From contig OY755038.1 of assembly GCA_963576565.1 (NCBI GenBank), positions 9,067,756 to 9,131,755 of the forward strand: a DNA stretch of 64,000 nucleotides, in the 5' to 3' direction. Shown here piece after piece: positions 1 to 11,075 of this stretch. Positions within the stretch are counted from its first letter, which is position 1. The number at the start of each line of letters is the position of its first letter. The notes under the pieces are model-generated. The model was not told the origin of the DNA and ran no database searches. It was given only the letters and a program-made list of their open reading frames with translations. This DNA is from Aspidapion aeneum. Its lineage: Eukaryota > Arthropoda > Insecta > Coleoptera > Brentidae. The translations under genes and the position numbers were made by a program.

Positions 1-584
1 AGGTAGGAGCTTTCTGAAGGTTCTCGCTTTGAAACAAGGGTCGCCTCACAAATTTCAAAAAAAAATATATTTTTCTTATTTTATTTTTTTTTCAAACAAG
101 TTTAATAGCTAATCGGGCAAAAAGGAGTTTTTTGTTTCCCTTATATTTTTCCGTGGGTAGCTTGAAAGCTTAACCTCACGGGGGTCCAAGATCTAATGGA
201 CACCTAATAAGTGTTGACAGTTAACCGTTTCGTCCTTATGGGACTCCTCAGAACAATGCTGGTCAAGTGACAAATCTTGCGAAGTTAATCAGACGGTTTT
301 GTCTCTAATTAAATGTAATTAGTGAGCGAACTATAGCAAGAGGCGCCATCTACCGAGATACGAGAGAAACAAAAAACCAAAAGCAGGGAAAACACTGCTA
401 TACAATATCGATCAATGAAAAGATCGAATGCAAATAAAAGAAAACAACTATAGTCCGTGACCTACGACAGCTCTTTGTCTTTTCAGGCCGGATCAACGCA
501 TTTTGCATTTTTACCCGTCATTAGCCATTAGCCATTAAACTTGTTTGATTTTTAAATTCACGGGTACGAAATTTCACGTTTGTT
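1..584. other. Intergenic, no gene seen
   Basis: AT-rich sequence with no convincing coding region, transposon terminus or RNA gene. The only local structure seen is a short tandem ATTAGCC repeat near 520-538. Confidence 0.5.
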
Positions 585-1812
585 ATTTTTTTTTAATTTG
601 TCAAACACACTGTGTTTATTGTATTACAATCTGGTCAGTAAGACTAATTAGCAATTTTGTTTAACTTAATTTACTAGAAAAGTCAGATTTAAACTTAGGA
701 TTCACTGAACAGTTCTCCCCGCTTTGTTTCGTCTGTTACTCACAATTGTGTTGTGTTTATAGCATTATTTTGTTTTATGTTATTCCCTTAGTTTACTAGC
801 TCAAACGGCTTCACTTTTTTAGTCTTCGAACTAGCATAGTATTTTCTAGAAGCTGAATTGCTTCCACAGTCACATGCCGATAGAGTGTATCTTCATTGCT
901 TTTTGCGTACTTTTTTATAGTCTCTGCTACAGTTTCGATTTTTAGATCCCGATGAAGGTTACTATCTCTAACGTACCAAGGTGCATTCACAATGTTTCTT
1001 AATACTTTATTTTAAAATCGCTGTAAAACTAGAATATCAATCTCTTTAGCACAACCCCATAGTTGAATACCATATGTCCATACTGGTTTCAGTATTTGTC
1101 TATAAAGCAGTAACTTATTATGAATTGTTAAATTGGACTTCCTTAATTAGCCAGTTTATTTTTCTATACCTTATCTCAAGTTCTTCTTTTTTTTCTTAAT
1201 GTGCTCTCCAGCGCAATTTGGCATCAAGTGTCATACCAAGTTATTTTGCCTGATTTGAATATGGAACGGGAATGTTGTTAATTGTTATTTGTATATGATT
1301 TATATTTTTGTTTGTAAAATCAACATGAATTGATTTGGTTTCATTTAATTTTATTCGCCACTTTGTGGTCCAACTGTGAACTTCGGTGACTGAATCCTGA
1401 GGTTTTTCTATGTATTTTTCAATAGATTTTTCTACCGTCAATAAACCAGTATCATCGGCAAATGTTGCTAAGTGATGGCTTTGGGATATCGCAAGTGAAT
1501 AATGAGTACAGATAAGGACCTAGTACGCTACCCTGGGGCACGCCTGCTTGAATTTCTCTTAAATTTGAATATGAGTCTTCCTGTTTTACTCTGAAATGTC
1601 TATCAGATATGTATGATTCTAAAATATCCGAATATTGTTTTGGCAGAAACCGTTTTAATTTAAAATTAAGGAAAACTAGAGAGACTGCAGAACAATCTTT
1701 TCCCTCTTCTAGTGCTTTTTCTATTATATTAATAATTCTGTGTACTTGATCTATCGTGGAATGCTTGTCTCGAAAACCAAATTGATGAGATGCAGAAATG
1801 GGATCGTGGCTC
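585..1812 (-). mobile_element. Jockey-like non-LTR retrotransposon, 3' part (copy 1)
   Basis: The minus strand encodes pieces of a reverse transcriptase of the Jockey type. The frame at 1452-1814 has FGFRDKHSTIDQVHRI and the GVPQGSVLGPYLYSLFTCDI block (RT motif 4). The frame at 1241-1441 continues with TVEKSIEKYIE and SWTTKWRIKLNETKS (the region after the catalytic aspartates). Expected protein text can be followed on to about 1020 in other frames. A T-run at 585-593 is the complement of the poly(A) tail. Compared with the second copy at 31.0-32.9 kb, this copy has lost roughly 40 bp around 1676, removing the FLDVAQAFDKVWH-like catalytic block, and has frameshifts near the ADD box. It is 5'-truncated at about 1812, where it abuts an unrelated retroelement relic. 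It is dead. The Jockey clade is recalled from protein motifs, not tested by phylogeny. Confidence 0.8.
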
Positions 1813-2030
1813 ACTTTGTGGTGGTGTGGTTTCTCAGCACTGTATGCCTTGTCCTTCAGAAAAGGCTAGCTCTCAGTTTGGGCAAGATCTTCTTGAGATC
1901 AATCTGAGGTTTACAAAAAGTGTTCTGGCGTAAACATGCAATAGCTGAATATTCGCACAGTACATGTCTGACTGTTTCGTCATCCTCCAGACAGGCCCAA
2001 ATTCCATTTTAAGGCATATTGGCAAGTTTA
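1813..2030 (-). pseudogene. R1/I-type retrotransposon C-terminal fragment
   Basis: A minus-strand frame reads through a CLEDDETVRHVLCEY-like stretch followed by a basic tail with KPQIDLKKILPKL. This matches the Cys/His region that follows RNase H in R1/LOA/I-type non-LTR retrotransposons (CxxCxxxxETxxHxLxxC). Only about 70 residues can be followed and there are stops. It directly abuts the Jockey copy at 1812, so the junction is a truncation or insertion point. Confidence 0.5.
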
Positions 2031-2459
2031 AGCGTCAAAATTTCCAATCATATGTCCAAACTTCTATTTTTTTCTTAAAAAAACTATTTCGAAGTTAAAA
2101 GTTTATATGATATAGCATAAACTGGAACATATCACCCAAGAAATGGCATCTCTGGTTTGCGCTGGTGTCTTTTCCCTTTGCTTAAAGCGCTTAAGGCACA
2201 GTCTTTCTCTTTCTTTGTGGCGTGCTTTAGCATTAGAGTTTGGGCGAATCAACGGAAAGCTATGAGTGCCTATGAAGCAGGGTTGTTTTCGCTCAGATAA
2301 GAAAATCGTTAGAAAATTCGCTTCATTTAAAAAACGTCTTTTTCAACCGGGGAAATGTGAAATTTTGTCAATAATTTTATCTTAATGAAAAATTTATCTT
2401 TTTGTTAGTCATAACTATTTTGATCTTTTATATATATTTTTTTAATTATAAATCTTTTT
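2031..2459. other. Intergenic, nothing recognised
   Basis: No coding signal, terminus or RNA gene was recognised between the retroelement relics and the interspersed repeat that begins near 2460. Confidence 0.4.
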
Positions 2460-3045
2460 ATTATTGCTGTTTCCAGTGTTTTAAATTTTGTTTCTATCTT
2501 TTTCTGGTTTTTTACCATCAAATACAAAACTTTCGTTGCCCTAAAATATCCCAAACCTTAACAGTAGAACTAAGAAAATTAAACACAATATTGTTCAATC
2601 AACGTTTAAAATGTTGCTAAATATATATATTTACAACAACCTACAAAAAATTCCTTCTTAAACACTGTTTAAACTGTGTGAATATTGGAATACAAAAGTT
2701 TAATAGTAGTAAAATTTGAAATTTGTTTCATAAATATAAAGTAGTGAAAATGTGGAGTTTAAAAAAGAAAATTGAACAGGTATGTATGATTTTTCTACAT
2801 TGTTTACATGAGGGAGGAGGGCCTCGGGGCCCGGGCCCCCCCCAAGGCTTGGATTTTTTTACATATTTTCCACATATTTCTTGAAAAAATACAAAAAAAA
2901 GCTTAAAATTCGACATCATGAGGCTTCGGCCCCCCCCCCAAGACATATTCCTGGGTGCGCCACTGTTGTTTACATAATTGAGAAAAACGCTTATAGTATA
3001 TACTTCCTCCAAGAACCGCCAAATTCCCTTTCGAGATCGTAATAA
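2460..3045. repeat. Interspersed repeat, inverted copy of 59135-59585
   Basis: This stretch is the reverse complement of 59135-59585. Shared blocks include the CTGTTTCCAGTGTTTT start and the GGCGGTTCTTGGAGGAA end (here as complement near 3010-3025). It carries a hAT-type MITE at 2808-2965 that the 59-kb copy lacks. No protein was recognised. Confidence 0.65.
2808..2965 (+). mobile_element. Short non-autonomous hAT element, family A
   Basis: The right end is TTCCTGGGTGCGCCACTG, complement of a typical hAT CAGTGGCGCACCCAGG terminus. The left end is a decayed ATGGGCGCACCC-type terminus. The element is flanked by the perfect 8-bp duplication TTGTTTAC (2800-2807 and 2966-2973). The interior has C/G runs and an AT-rich core shared with copies at 5.7, 24.3 and 43.4 kb. 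There is no transposase. Confidence 0.85.
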
Positions 3046-4529
3046 ATAATAAATTTAATAATTTTATAATTCATCCAAGTTGTTGCACAAATTGGTACCT
3101 TACAACATTAAAGCCTTGGCTAATTGATTTGGCAGTACCACTGTCAACAAGATCACCTGCTACAGCTGTTAGTAAACAGAACGATATTTTCGTCGGGGGG
3201 TTTTGTTATTTCTGGATTTTTAGCAGTTTAGGAGGTATTTGAAGTTTATCGAAATGATCCCAACCGTGCATGCGATACTAAATTCTGAATTGTCATTATA
3301 AAGAAATATAAAATTGGTTTTGGACAGAGACCCCAACATTATGCTTTAACTACATACCGGTATAGCAGTAGCTGGATGGTAAAAATAACCTCTTTTCATA
3401 GACCAAATCAGGTTAAATCTGCAGAGCATTATGTATTGCATTATTTACAGCTGAATTCCCGAAATTCTGTTTGCCCTACACTTAGCATACCTTTTGCTAT
3501 ACTGTTGGTCCTATTTAAGAGATATTTCCGCTCTCATCAAACGGAAATGTTCGCCACGACTCACACTTAGTTTATTTGATTATTTTAATGATACTTCTGT
3601 TTCTCCTTGCCTTTTGTTTTATGGTTTTCTAATTTTTTTAACCTTGAAGAAGCTTTTTGTAAATTAGATGGAAGATTGTCGCATTATACTTTAGGTTGTT
3701 TGCCAATACAAAAAAATTTAAATAGGTACTTCTTTATGTTCCCCTCGATATGCCCCTCATCATTACAGGGTACCCAGGGTACTACCTAGGTATAACGGGT
3801 TATTGGGGTTAAAGTAGGTCTAAGAATTAAAATTTAACATCAAATTTTGAAAAAATATTCTGCTGTAGGATTCCATTTTCAAAGCACCTATTTTTAACGT
3901 ATTTGCGACTGTTTACTAGTTGACTAAAGACATTTTATTTGTTCTGATGTCCATTGTGCAAAGCACGTCCGATGACCTATATTTTAACAACATATACAGG
4001 ATCCTGCACAGAAGAAGAATATTATTTTTCGGAATCGTTTTGGTTTAGTTTTGTTCAGATAAGGCGACTTGATATTAGTTATGCCGCTTGAGAGAGTTCG
4101 AAAAAGACGAGAATTTCTTGACGAAAGAGTGACTTTAATCGATTGTTCTCTAGCTTTTATTTAAGAGAAATTGTCTCGATCTTATCTTTTTTCTCGAAGA
4201 CGTCGGTTTTGTTTGCAATTTCCCCCTATATTTTTTTAGCACGCTTCCTCTTTTAGTGGTAAATTTTACCTTCATATTTTGATTGAGAAAAGTACCTCTT
4301 AGATATCTTTACAACTACGTATAAATTTCAAACATTCATAGATTCGTTTTTTAAATATTTTCCTTTAAATTAACCATAGAGCGATAGTAGACATAAAATA
4401 AAGTAAAATACCGGGATTTTTTTATTGCTTCTTAGAAAGGTCCATAATTTTTTTTTCGTTCTATAAAGAAAATAAAAAAATTATTTATTCAATAAAATGA
4501 TATAACCCGTATAAAAAATTCCTGAATTA
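3046..4529. other. Unassigned AT-rich region
   Basis: No recognisable gene or transposon was seen. Short open frames at 3376-3570 and 3607-3789 have low-complexity composition and no family resemblance. Confidence 0.4.
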
Positions 4530-5330
4530 ATGAACATTTTTAGACTAACAAAAATTGTTATGATATACTGGAATATGGAACAAGTCTTTAAAGTATGGAA
4601 AAGAAAATGCCAAAACATGGGAATTCCGTTGGACGAAACCACCTTGTATACTTTATGTTTCGTCGATTATCAGATAGTAGTGGCTCAGGATTATGACGAC
4701 CTCGAATATATGACACGAAAACTAATAGAAGAGTACAATAAGTGGGAACTAGAGGTTAATCTCAATAGGACAGAGTATATGTGTATCGGTGGAACGAAAC
4801 AGGATCTAATTTTAAATACCGGGCAGCGAATTCAGTCCTGTGATGAGTATAAATACTTAAGTCTAAAAACTACAGCTGACGGAACACTAGACAGAGCTAT
4901 AAAAGATCGAAACGTACAAGGAAGAAAAGCAATAACTTTATTAAATAGAATAATTTGGGACCAAATTATATCAAAACATAACAAAAAGCTTATATATAAC
5001 ACCATTGTAAAAAGTATTATTACATACGGCTCAGAAGTATGGCCAATCAAGGATAGAACAGAAAAAATGCTTTTCGCTACGGAGATGGACTATTGGAGAA
5101 GAGCAGCAGGGAAATCAAAAAGAGAAATAGTAACAAATTAAAGAATAAGAGAAATTATGACATGGGTGAACGTACTTTACGGACGTTTATAATGCAGAAT
5201 AAAGAAGTTTTCGGTCAACCAAGCAGGGACATACCAAACATATGGAAACCACTCCTTAAGGAAAACAGGCGTCTTAGGATTAAAAAAGGGGGCGGGCCGT
5301 CACACCTGACTGCACACCAAGTAATATAAG
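4530..5330 (+). pseudogene. RTE-type reverse transcriptase, C-terminal half
   Basis: An open frame of 203 codons (4530-5141) encodes the RT palm/thumb of an RTE-like endonuclease-reverse transcriptase. In order it shows TLCFVDYQIVVAQ (the FADDQ catalytic box, here with Tyr in place of the second Asp), LEYMTRKLIEEYNKW, YKYLSLKTTADG, IYNTIVKSIITYGSEVWP and ATEMDYWRRAAG. After the stop the expected text continues in shifted frames (RIREIM, GERTL) to about 5330. The frame start is not a real start: the N-terminal RT and endonuclease are missing. A close relative is at 7924-8909. The substituted catalytic box and the stop make it inactive. Confidence 0.8.
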
Positions 5331-5739
5331 TAGTAGCCTAGCCTAGATTGTTTAGTTTACACTTAATAATGATTAGAGATACTTACTAACCGAAACGTCG
5401 TGTTTTAAAATAAATAAAGACAATGGAAGTCCGAAATTTTATTTCTATATAAAAACTGTTATGAAATCAATTTTTTGAAACTTATCCAGTGAATAAAAAG
5501 TTTTCATAGCAAATCCGGATTTAAGCCAGTGAGCAATAGGTGACGAAGGATTTCCCTCCCCCATTTTTTATACACACATATAAAAAAATAATAATATGCA
5601 ATTAATGTATTTACCAATTCTATAAAGAGGTCAGGTAGAAATTTTTGATATATTTGTTAGTCTCTCCTGTAATATGGTACTTTGCAGGAAGGTTTTAAAA
5701 AGTTTCGGCCATGAAAAGTTCCGCTCTACCGAAACACTA
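5331..5739. other. Intergenic; possible 3' end of the RTE copy
   Basis: An AATAAATAAAGA stretch near 5410 may belong to the 3' end of the RTE relic. Nothing else was recognised. Confidence 0.35.
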
Positions 5740-5746
5740 CTGGACG

Positions 5747-5938
5747 CATGGGCGCACCCAGGGAGAGGGGGCCCGGGGTCCGCCCCCCCCCCCCAAGCCT
5801 TAGATTTTTTTACATATTTTCTACATATTTCATGATAAAACACAAAAAATAGCTTAAAATTTGACATCATGATGCTTCGGGCCCCCCTCCACAAGAGGCC
5901 TCGCCCCCCCCCAAGACACATTCCTGGGTGCGCCACTG
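5747..5938 (+). mobile_element. Short non-autonomous hAT element, family A
   Basis: Left terminus CATGGGCGCACCCAGGG and right terminus TTCCTGGGTGCGCCACTG form imperfect inverted repeats. The flanking duplication CTGGACG lies at 5740-5746 and 5939-5945 (7 of 8 bp). The core (ACATATTTTCTACATATTTC and the GACATCATG block) is shared with 2808-2965. No transposase. Confidence 0.85.
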
Positions 5939-5945
5939 CTGGACG

Positions 5946-6894
5946 GAATGGTAACCATTAAGCACACAGCTTAGGCTTCCTTGAAAATGCTTCTATTCTC
6001 AAAAAATGTTTCTAATAATCTTAAGGGTTCCATATTGTTTGCTCCAGCCTTCTGTATGGGCTGAACACTAATTATTAAACACGGCACACAAAAAAGTAAA
6101 TTTTTATAATGGCTACTGCACAGCCACCAAAACTGTTTGTACCACGATTCTTTAAAATGTTAAATGTACACTTTGGCATTAACCTTTTTGTTTATTTACG
6201 TTCAATATAGGGGACGGCTTTTGAAAGTTCAAACAGTCTTTTTTCTCATCGTCGTTCCACTTCCAAAACGGTTTTTCCAGTACACAGGTACACTGAGAAC
6301 ATTGTGCAAAATAACTAAAATAAAAACCGAATCAGATTCGAATGTAAACAATAAGCCGGTAACCGGACACTATTTTGTACGCAGGTTTAACACCTGATTC
6401 TTTGCCCCGCCAAAGCGTGCGACGTTGACTTGAAAACCAACTGACACCCCGCGGCATATCGAGTAGACACAGGCGAACGTAAAACAAAAAACGCTTTAAC
6501 AATGCTTGCCTGTAAGTTGGGCCCGTATTCTATGCACCCTAGAATTATGTTTTGTTGCCTGGAAATTGCAAAATATAGAAAGAGAGGACGACAAATCGCT
6601 AAAGAATTCTACAGTACAGAATTCGCGGCGGGGAACGCTCAGGGTTTTTTATTGGTTTATAGGTTATAAGGTGACCAACCACTCGTTCTGGTTTGCTGAC
6701 GCGGCTCTGATTTTAATTTTCTTGTTGTGTCTTAGAATATTATATTTCGTCGGAAAAAACCACTGGTTTAAGCTGCAAGGTAAAAGTCATAAAAATAATG
6801 CTAGAAGTAACTATTGTTTCAATTTCTAATAATCCAAATGTTACTCCGTTATTTATAAATTAGTTCTACAATTTATGTTATTATTGATTTTAGA
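5946..6894. other. Unassigned region
   Basis: Open frames at 6164-6397 and 6506-6829 lack any recognisable domain, homologue or flanking gene signal. I do not support them as genes. Confidence 0.4.
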
Positions 6895-6906
6895 TAGTCA
6901 AAACTA

Positions 6907-7317
6907 GAGACCCTGTATGTATGACATATTTTTACTAAAGAGCCCATCAAAGTCACTAAAATTAACATTTTTTGGTTATGTTATTTTCTTGCCAAATTCA
7001 TTAGCGTTTCACAAAAATAATTTAAATGGTTAGCGGTGAGTGACATCAATCATCATAACATATAAACAAACATGTTTATCGGTCACCCCCTGTATATGTT
7101 TTGGTATAAGTTTATGTTACAGTTCCGTGTAAAACGTTTATTTTTAATGTCCAACGCCTATGAATTAACAAGGAGAGAAGGTGCGTCTCTCTCTAAACAT
7201 CGCTAGAGTATAGAGGACCGATATTTTCATCCTTTGATTTCGACTTAAATAAATTTGACTTTGAAGAGTTTGTCGCGTCTATTTGTCTTTAAAAATATGT
7301 CATACATACAGGGTCTC
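6907..7317. mobile_element. 411-bp TIR element flanked by direct repeats
   Basis: Termini are perfect inverted repeats of about 25 bp beginning GAGACCCTGTATGTATGACA. They are enclosed by the 12-bp direct repeat TAGTCAAAACTA (6895-6906 and 7318-7329). Because TAG/CTA is itself symmetric, the true duplication could be shorter (for example GTCAAAAC). The CCCTGTA ends resemble mariner-like noncoding repeats, but such a long duplication is not mariner-like. No ORF. Confidence 0.7.
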
Positions 7318-7329
7318 TAGTCAAAACTA

Positions 7330-7699
7330 TTTATAACTTTAGATTCTTCTATCTTTCCATGATTGTCAATATACTTTGTGATTGATTATTAAATTTGTTT
7401 TTTCCATGTTGTCTACTTATTGGTCCGTAATTATCCTATTTAAATTCTTACTTAATCGCATTTATCATCATTTACTGTAAAAAAACCTACAGTTCTAAAT
7501 AACGGCACCGAAGAAGGTGCACAAAATTCTCCACAACGTGGAGTTACCCGTCCTCCAGGTGTAGCAAAATGTATATATGCCCTATTGTAGGCGACAGAAG
7601 CGGCTACGTTTTACTAGATGAAGTTGTTGGTTCAGTGTTTTCAGTTAAATAAGCAGTGAAGTATGCTAAAGGGCTTCAAAACGCTGAATCAAACAGCAT
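7330..7699. other. Unassigned AT-rich region
   Basis: No coding or transposon signal was recognised before the tandem array. Confidence 0.35.
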
Positions 7700-9645
7700 G
7701 TACAATTTCGTGCTTCAAAAGAATTTCGCGCAACACTCCTCGAACACTCCGGATTCGGTTAATAATAATTGGAGGGAGAATTTCCCTTTGGCCTGCTTCA
7801 GTAACCACCTTTTAAGGTAAGCACAATTACCCGCTTTTCGTTAAATGTTGTTTGTTAGTATAGGTTCGTAATGCGAAATAACTTCCTTAGTTCTTTTTTT
7901 AAATTTATTTTCCTAATTTTTCTATATATATTTATTGGTTTCACAACGGTCTACGTCTTCCGATACCCAATCTCCACTCGTTTCTGTTTGCCCATAATTC
8001 ATCATCTAGGCCTCTTATTCTTATTTCACTGTCTATTCCTTTTCTCCAGCTTCTTCTTGGCCGTCCTCGTTTTCTTCGGCCAGTTGGTTTCCATTGTAGT
8101 ATTTGTTTTGGTAGTCTTTCATCATTCATTCTTTATACATGTCTGTAACACACCAGTTGTTTTGTTCTTATATCATCCACTAAAGTACGTTCACCCCCTG
8201 TCATAATTTCTCTTATTCTTTGATTTGTAACTCTTTCTCTTTTTGATTTCCCTGCTGCTCTTCTCCAATAGTTCATCTCCGTAGCGGAAAGCATTTTTTC
8301 TGTTCTATCCTTGATTGGCCATACTTCTGAGCCGTATATAATAATACTTTTTACAATGGTGTTATATATAAGCTTTTTGTTATGTTTTATTATTCCATTT
8401 AATTAAGTTATTGCCTTTCTTTCTTGTACGTTTCGATCTTTTATAGCTTTGTCTAGTGTTCCGTCAGCTGTAATTTTTAGACCTAAGTATTTATACACAT
8501 CACAGGACTGAATTCGCTGCCCGGTATTTAATATTAGATCCTGTTTCATTTCTCCGATACATATATACTCTGTCTTATTGAGATTAACCTCTAGTCCCCA
8601 CTTATTGTACTCTTCTATTAGTTTTCGTGTCATATATTCGAGGTCGTCATAATCCTGGGCCACTACTATCTGATTATCGACGAAACATAAAGTATAAAAG
8701 GTGGTTTCATACAACGGAATTCCCATGTTTTGGCATTTTCCCTTCGATACTTTAAGTATTTGTTCCAAGTATATCTTGAAGAGCGTAGGCGAGATACAGC
8801 AACCTTGTTTCAGACCTTTATTTACTTGAAAGCCTTTGGTTAGTTTTGCTTATATTTTAACTTTTGCTTTACTATTGCGGTATAACTCTTTGATGGCCTT
8901 AATTAGTTGTAATTTTTCTCTTTTTTAAAATTTGTTTGCTAGTATGTTTTAAATAAATAACCATCTTTGGGTACATCTAGTTACCTTATGCGCCTTAGGT
9001 TCGTTATAACTGTTTTTTATCTAATTACATTTAATAGTACTTCCTTCAAGCCTTTGATATTATTTTCTAGAATACTCTCTCGCATCGGTTCTTAATTTTC
9101 TTCTTTATTAAATTTTGTTTGTCAGTAGAAAACCACCTTTTAAGGTAAATCCAGTTGCCCAATTTGCCTTGCACGTATACTGTGAAACTGAAACGCCACA
9201 TCAAACGCCATGTACAGTTTCGTGCTTTAAAAGAATTTCGCGCAACATCCTCCAATACTCCGAATTCGGTTAATAATAATTGGAGGGAGAATTTTCCTTT
9301 GGAAAACACCTTTTAAGGTAAGCACAATTACCTGCTACGAATTAAGTTATCCAGTTCTTTCCGTTAAATGTTGTTTGCTTGTGTGGGTTAGTAATGCGGA
9401 ATGAGTTCTTACCTTTTTTTATTTGTTATCCTAATTTTCCTTTTCATTATGTTTTGTTTTTTAGTATATACTGAATAAGTAACCACATTTTTGGTAAACT
9501 GAATTACCTACTGTACCTTGGCTTTTCTAATAGCTTCTCTATATCATGTCTCCCATACGTCAGTTATTAATTTTCTTCTTTATTAAGTTTGTTTGCAAGT
9601 AAACAACTAGTTTTATGTAAATTCAGTTACGTAATTTGCCTTTTG
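7700..9645. repeat. Tandem array of about 172-bp units with about 515-bp higher-order period
   Basis: An AACCACCTTTTAAGGTAA-type block recurs at about 7803, 8958, 9129, 9306, 9481 and 9603. Spacing is about 171-177 bp for most units; the last step is shorter, and the step across the RTE insertion is about 160 bp once that insertion is removed. A longer shared stretch (GTGCTT(C/T)AAAAGAATTTCGCG and AATAATTGGAGGGAGAATT) recurs 1510 bp apart, which is about 514 bp without the RTE, i.e. three monomers. Outer monomers are diverged. No ORF. Confidence 0.6.
7924..8909 (-). mobile_element. 5'-truncated RTE-type retrotransposon with target duplication
   Basis: The insertion is delimited by the 10-bp direct repeat TAATTTTTCT (7914-7923 and 8910-8919). 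The minus strand encodes RT from about 8900 to 7941. The frame at 8403-8768 gives TLCFVDNQIVVAQDYDD and YKYLGLKITADG. The frame at 7941-8129 gives the basic C-terminal tail RLPKQILQWKPTGRRKRGRP and ends WRLGIGRRRPL. Homologous text fills the gap between them in other frames. It is much closer to 4530-5330 than to the RTE relic at 12-13.9 kb. Truncated at its 5' end and frameshifted, hence inactive. Confidence 0.85.
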
Positions 9646-10233
9646 AGAGCAATTCCACGCCAAGTCATCCAATTTACAAAAAAAGTGTTGCCCTGACATT
9701 TAACTTTTTTCTTTAATCATGCTTACTAAATGAAACAGCTCATGCTTAACCACTTTTGCACAATTTTAGATGTTTTAATCCAATTAGTATGTTGTACACG
9801 CATTTGAAAAGTCTAAAAACGGGCAAAATGGGACTTTAAAGAAAAGAATTATGCTCATAGTAAACAGCACCTAAAAAAAATTAACCTATAATTAATTAGA
9901 GCAATTTAGAGAATATCCAAAAAACGCAGAAATTTTCGAAGTTTTCATATTTTTTTGGGGTATAAATGTAATGTTTTCTTAAATTTTTGATACAGTGTTG
10001 GAAAGCTATACTCAAGGACTATATATCTTCCTTGTATAAAACATATTTAAGAAGTAGACGTTACCTTGGAGTTCTATCGGGTTGCTGGTGTTAATCAAGT
10101 AGGGTAAATTTTTCACTGTATCATATACTTTTAAAAACAAGAATAAGAAATCTGGGTCTGTAATCCTTAAGGTCACTACACATTTTTTTGTTATTTTAAT
10201 ATTTTTAGTGATGTTAAATTTCATCACAAATTA

Positions 10234-10390
10234 CAGGCGTGGATCTACGGGGAGGATGCCCCCCCCCAAATCTGAAACTTTACTCAGATTTGACACACAG
10301 AATACACCTCCTGGTCACTATGCAATATAGTTATGTGAAATATTTATTATGATATTTTCCCCCAAAATAAAGTTTCTAGATCCGCCCCTG
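10234..10390. mobile_element. 157-bp hAT MITE, family B
   Basis: Left terminus CAGGCGTGGATCTACGGGG and right terminus TCTAGATCCGCCCCTG are inverted repeats of hAT type. The 7-bp duplication CAAATTA is at 10227-10233 and 10391-10397. Inserted in the left arm of the foldback at 9646-11828. Confidence 0.75.
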
Positions 10391-11007
10391 CAAATTAAGG
10401 TTTATCAAAAGGTAAAGTTTATTTATATGAGCACTGTTCAATAAATTATGATCTAAACTCTCTTTACAAGGTTACTACATAAATTTTTTAAAAGTTTATT
10501 TACTTTTTTCGTAGTTACCTACTGTCATATTTAAAAAATCGGAAAAGAAGTTGAGTTCTATAATTTCAAAAACCGAAAAAAAAAAATTTCTGAGCTTGAA
10601 GATAAATTTAGCATCTATAGTTAAATCATCCAGAGGAGTGCAAAAATGGTGTCCAGTTGTTGTTTGTTTGAGATTTTAATGTAAAACAAATCGTTTCACA
10701 GTACCTTCAAACGCATCACATGGGCTTTTACCATGCGTTAGTTTTGTAGCTAGTTTTTTAATGGGGGTTGGGAGAGGGGGCTTGAGTAAAAGCAAAGTTC
10801 TGAAACCATTTATTTCTTCTTTCAGAAAAATTTAATCTTTAGGAGAAGTTATTTAATGGCTTTGGAAAGATTAGGCCTCCAACTCCCCTCCCTCCTGCGT
10901 ACGCCACTGTTAAACCTGAACCATTTCATTTACCAAAGAAACAAACTAATTAATGTCCGTGTCTCGCCAAAAGTGTATTCTTAAAACTAAAAAAAAAAAC
11001 ATCAGAC

Positions 11008-11075
11008 AGTGTACGAAGATGGGACTTGAACCCACAAACTAGGATGTCACGCAAAACAGTATGTTAAGCTATAAA
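11008..11075 (-). other. tRNA-like sequence, probably SINE head or tRNA relic
   Basis: On the minus strand a GTGGGTTCAAGTCCCATC block has the form of a pol III B box with a T-arm. A TAGCTTAACATACTG block about 30 nt upstream could be an A box. No full cloverleaf was found, so a tRNA-derived SINE remnant is more likely than a working tRNA. Confidence 0.35.

Noticed and set aside
7871..8206. Plus-strand 111-codon Phe/Val/Leu-rich frame resembling a membrane protein
   Set aside because: Antisense of the basic C-terminal tail of the RTE reverse transcriptase.
10735..10910. Possible extra hAT MITE ending TGCGTACGCCACTG
   Set aside because: A plausible right end but no matching left end or target duplication.
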